A model generated the notes under the pieces. It was not told the DNA's origin and did no database searches. It saw only the letters and a program-made list of their open reading frames with translations. Of a stretch of 9,063 nt of DNA, positions 6,982 to 9,063 are shown one piece after another (the stretch's first letter is position 1; each line of letters opens with the position of its first letter). Source of the stretch: Minthousia sp045628125 (GTDB lineage Bacteria; Bacteroidota; Bacteroidia; Bacteroidales; Bacteroidaceae); assembly GCA_045628125.1 (NCBI GenBank), contig JAZQPA010000128.1, positions 1 through 9,063 of the forward strand, in the 5' to 3' direction. Both the position numbers and the translations under genes were made by a program.

Positions 6982-7009
6982 CCAAATTATATACTTTAGT
7001 ATAATTGGG
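6981..7009. promoter_or_regulatory. Imperfect palindrome, candidate operator
   Basis: CCCAAATTATA (6981-6991) and TATAATTGGG (7000-7009) are inverted copies with one bulged A, separated by 8 nt. The element ends one base before the -7 hexamer-plus at 7011-7018 and occupies the place where a -33 element should be. This is the position expected for an activator or repressor site. No T-run follows, so it is not a terminator. Confidence 0.5.
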
Positions 7010-7010
7010 C

Positions 7011-7018
7011 TATATTTG
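7011..7018 (+). promoter_or_regulatory. -7 element placed 5 bases before the ATG of the TPR regulator gene
   Basis: TATATTTG matches TAnnTTTG. The ATG begins at 7024, so transcription would start at or within a base or two of the start codon, giving a leaderless or almost leaderless mRNA. No TTTG lies at the expected -33 position (about 6988-6991). Confidence 0.55.
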
Positions 7019-7023
7019 CAGCC

Positions 7024-8646
7024 ATGAAGCATTTATATAAACATATCCTGCCCCTGTTCATCTTGTGTGCATTCTTTTCCGGTTGCAGCACAAGACCAAA
7101 TGAGTTGAAAAGAGTTCAGTATGCCTATAGTTTACTGAACAGTAATCCGGATAGTTCGTTAGTTGTACTTTCTCAGTGTAACCGGAGCACGTTTTCAGAG
7201 CAGCATTTGGCTTACTACAATCTGGTCTATTACATGGCGCAGGACAAGAGCGGATTGGATGTTAATAGTGATTCGCTTCTTCGTTTATCCTACAATTATT
7301 ATACTTTGCATGCTGATGACAGTCTTTATGCAAAGTGCTTCTATTATATGGGGAAGTATTACTCCCTTGTTGACAGTGCGAAATTAGCAAAAGATTGTTT
7401 TCTTACGGCTATTGATTCATCCGAGAAACAGGGAGATCTATATACACAGTATCTGTCATCCGAGAAACTGAGCCGTTTGTTAAGAATAAGTAATCCGGAT
7501 GAGGCCTTATTGCTGGCCCGTAATGCCTACCGGCTTTTATGCCAATATGATTCCACAAAACTTTCCAATAAGGTTTATCTGTTGATAAATATAGGCAATT
7601 GCCATAACCAGTTGCATAATCCGGACTCGTCAAAAGTCTATATGAAACAGGCTCTAAAGGAAGCACTATCCTCAAAGAATGATCAATTGATTGGTGATGC
7701 ATACCATTCCGTATCATCGTCATTTCTTCGGGACAATCAAGTGGATTCCGCATTAAGCTATGCTCATAAGGCATTGGAAACAGTCCCCCGTAAGCCGAGT
7801 TCATTATACAGCTTGCTGTCGGAATGTTATATGGCTGCCAATTTATTAGATTCAGCTAAGAGTGTCCTGGTTGAATCTTTGGGCCATGCCGCAACCAGTA
7901 AAGATAAATATGTAGCTTTTGTGAAACTTGCGGAAATAGGCCTGGAACAGAATGGTGATAGTGAAACCAAGCACTATGTTGATTCTTCATTAGTTTATCT
8001 TCGTCAGCTTTATCTTACTTCTGAAAAAGAGAATGTGGAATACATGAAAGATAAAGTAGCCCTAAATCGGAAGGAGGAACTGCTAATGGAGAAGCAGTGG
8101 GTTTTTGGAATCGCCCTGACAGCATTATTGATTATCTTTATCTTATTGACCTTGTTGTTTTATACTCAGAGACGAATGTCCAGGAAGCAAATTCTTCTGG
8201 AACAAGAAAGGATTAAGATTGAAAAGCTTAAACATGATGTTGAGCAGGAGAAAATAAACCTTATTATCGAGAATCGAGAACGGCAAATAGAACTGTATAA
8301 AAAACTAATCTTGTCAAGGATTGATTTTTCCAATAAAATTAATGAGTTGAAGGACAAAAAGACAGAAGAAACTCTGTCCAATACAGATTGGCTGGAGATA
8401 GAAACTTATCTTAATGAATTGGTACCCGGTTTTCTTCCCACATTAAGGGAAAGGCATCCCGATTTGAAAGAAAAGGATATTAGATTTTGTATGCTGCTTA
8501 AACTGGGCTTTAAAAATAATGACCTTCTTCGTTTTTATGAAAGAGGATTGCAGGCTATAAAGCAACGGTTACTTAATTTAAAACCCACATTAGGTATTGA
8601 GGGAAAAGCCATTTCAACACGTGAATATATCTGCAATATATTGTGA
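7024..8646 (+). CDS. TPR lipoprotein-type membrane regulator with cytoplasmic HTH-like domain
   Basis: A 540-residue protein of the Bacteroidetes TPR/transmembrane regulator type. The N terminus is a lipoprotein-like signal (MKHLYKHILPLFILCAFFSGC, C21). Residues 25-345 form helical repeats with recognisable TPRs at about 97-133, 182-217 and 221-253, predicted periplasmic. One membrane helix lies at 358-380, followed by RR and a highly charged coiled coil (382-447). The C terminus (455-540) carries HPDLKEKDIRFCMLLKLGF (478-496), the pattern that precedes a LuxR/two-component-like DNA-binding helix in related regulators. Here the recognition region ERGLQAIKQRLLNLK looks diverged. The layout suggests that periplasmic sensing is passed straight to DNA or another partner. 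The start is fixed by the signal peptide, since the next in-frame Met is at residue 71. The gene is more AT-rich than its left neighbours. The beta-propeller gene follows 38 bp downstream, probably in the same transcript. Confidence 0.85.
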   Translation: MKHLYKHILPLFILCAFFSGCSTRPNELKRVQYAYSLLNSNPDSSLVVLSQCNRSTFSEQHLAYYNLVYYMAQDKSGLDVNSDSLLRLSYNYYTLHADDSLYAKCFYYMGKYYSLVDSAKLAKDCFLTAIDSSEKQGDLYTQYLSSEKLSRLLRISNPDEALLLARNAYRLLCQYDSTKLSNKVYLLINIGNCHNQLHNPDSSKVYMKQALKEALSSKNDQLIGDAYHSVSSSFLRDNQVDSALSYAHKALETVPRKPSSLYSLLSECYMAANLLDSAKSVLVESLGHAATSKDKYVAFVKLAEIGLEQNGDSETKHYVDSSLVYLRQLYLTSEKENVEYMKDKVALNRKEELLMEKQWVFGIALTALLIIFILLTLLFYTQRRMSRKQILLEQERIKIEKLKHDVEQEKINLIIENRERQIELYKKLILSRIDFSNKINELKDKKTEETLSNTDWLEIETYLNELVPGFLPTLRERHPDLKEKDIRFCMLLKLGFKNNDLLRFYERGLQAIKQRLLNLKPTLGIEGKAISTREYICNIL

Positions 8647-8684
8647 AATAATGTTAACAAATGTCTGATTTAAATGTGAATAAT

Positions 8685-9063
8685 ATGAAGTCTATTTTTT
8701 TTAATGGGTTGCAGTTCCTGGGAACTGTAACCTTTTCCTTGTTTTTAGGTGGCTGCACTAACAATAGGCCGTCAGACACCAATTTACTTGAGGAAATAAT
8801 CGTGCACGTGGGGAATGAGAGCCATCCCATCTCACTCAGCTCCATTTCGCCCTATGGCATTATCAGTTTGGAGACCACAGATTCAGCTCTGGTGGGTGAG
8901 ATTTCAAAAATTGCAACTGTAGATGACGCCTTGTTTGTCTCTGACCGCTCTAAGGTGCTTCGTTTTGATACAGAGGGAAAACTTGTAAGCCTTCTCAGCA
9001 AGAAGGGCGAGGGCCCAGAGGAATATACGGGCTTAACGGATTTTGTTCCATTGAATGAGAATC
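8685..9063 (+). CDS. 6-bladed beta-propeller lipoprotein, 3' end beyond the window
   Basis: The visible 126 residues start with a lipoprotein signal peptide (C24 after LFLGG). The beginning of the 6-bladed beta-propeller family common in Bacteroidetes follows: ISLETTDSALVGEISKI (60-76), LFVSDRSKVLRFDTEGKLV (83-101) and KKGEGPEEYTGLTDF (106-120). The last corresponds to the family's G-GPGEY turn in the first blade. Such proteins are predicted to sit on the periplasmic or outer face of the envelope, and their ligands are unknown. An in-frame ATG at 8661 would put the acidic residues SDLNVNN before the signal peptide, so 8685 is preferred. No convincing promoter or terminator lies in the 38-bp gap after the TPR regulator gene (the nearest is TAAATGTG at 8671, one mismatch from TAnnTTTG), so co-transcription is likely. 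Confidence 0.85.
   Translation, partial: MKSIFFNGLQFLGTVTFSLFLGGCTNNRPSDTNLLEEIIVHVGNESHPISLSSISPYGIISLETTDSALVGEISKIATVDDALFVSDRSKVLRFDTEGKLVSLLSKKGEGPEEYTGLTDFVPLNEN

Noticed and set aside
7409..7804. Minus-strand open frame of 131 codons
   Set aside because: It is antisense to the TPR domain of the regulator and has no signal, promoter or domain of its own.

Overview
The window is chromosomal DNA from a member of the Bacteroidales, most likely near Bacteroides, Phocaeicola or Prevotella. Four signs support this. Promoters match the Bacteroidetes form (TTTG, a spacer of about 19 nt, then TAnnTTTG). Leaders are AT-rich with no Shine-Dalgarno sequence. Lipoprotein signal peptides are common. 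The families present are typical of the group: DUF4250, a THUMP-like methyltransferase, a lipoprotein M16 peptidase, a TPR/transmembrane regulator, and a 6-bladed beta-propeller lipoprotein.

Layout. Positions 1-2453 hold a minus-strand operon, transcribed from right to left: an MscS channel, a DUF4250 protein, a periplasmic VanX/DdpX-type D-Ala-D-Ala dipeptidase, and a class I SAM methyltransferase that runs off the left edge. The last two junctions are one-base stop/start overlaps (TAATG and TGATG). A divergent regulatory region (2454-2756) separates this operon from a plus-strand lipoprotein gene (2757-3370). That gene is the collapsed remnant of a glycoside hydrolase family 2 enzyme: its N-terminal signal peptide and discoidin-like start are joined out of frame to its C-terminal Ig-like end, and the catalytic middle is missing. 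A strong bidirectional terminator follows. Next is a convergent minus-strand 969-residue M16 metallopeptidase lipoprotein (3440-6349). Divergent from it is a small S4 RNA-binding protein of the YbcJ type (6588-6806).

The right end (7024-9063) looks like a two-gene unit that is more AT-rich than the rest. It holds a 540-residue protein with a lipobox, periplasmic TPRs, one membrane helix, a cytoplasmic coiled coil and a divergent HTH-like C terminus. It is followed after 38 bp by a 6-bladed beta-propeller lipoprotein cut by the window edge. The first gene has a -7 element only five bases before its ATG, so its mRNA is probably leaderless or nearly so, and an imperfect palindrome fills the region upstream of that element.

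Most of the window is ordinary core genome. The parts most worth a second look are the TPR/propeller pair, read as a possible envelope-spanning one-component sensor with its own unusual promoter, and the GH2 remnant. I saw no tRNA, rRNA, CRISPR array, insertion sequence or phage gene.
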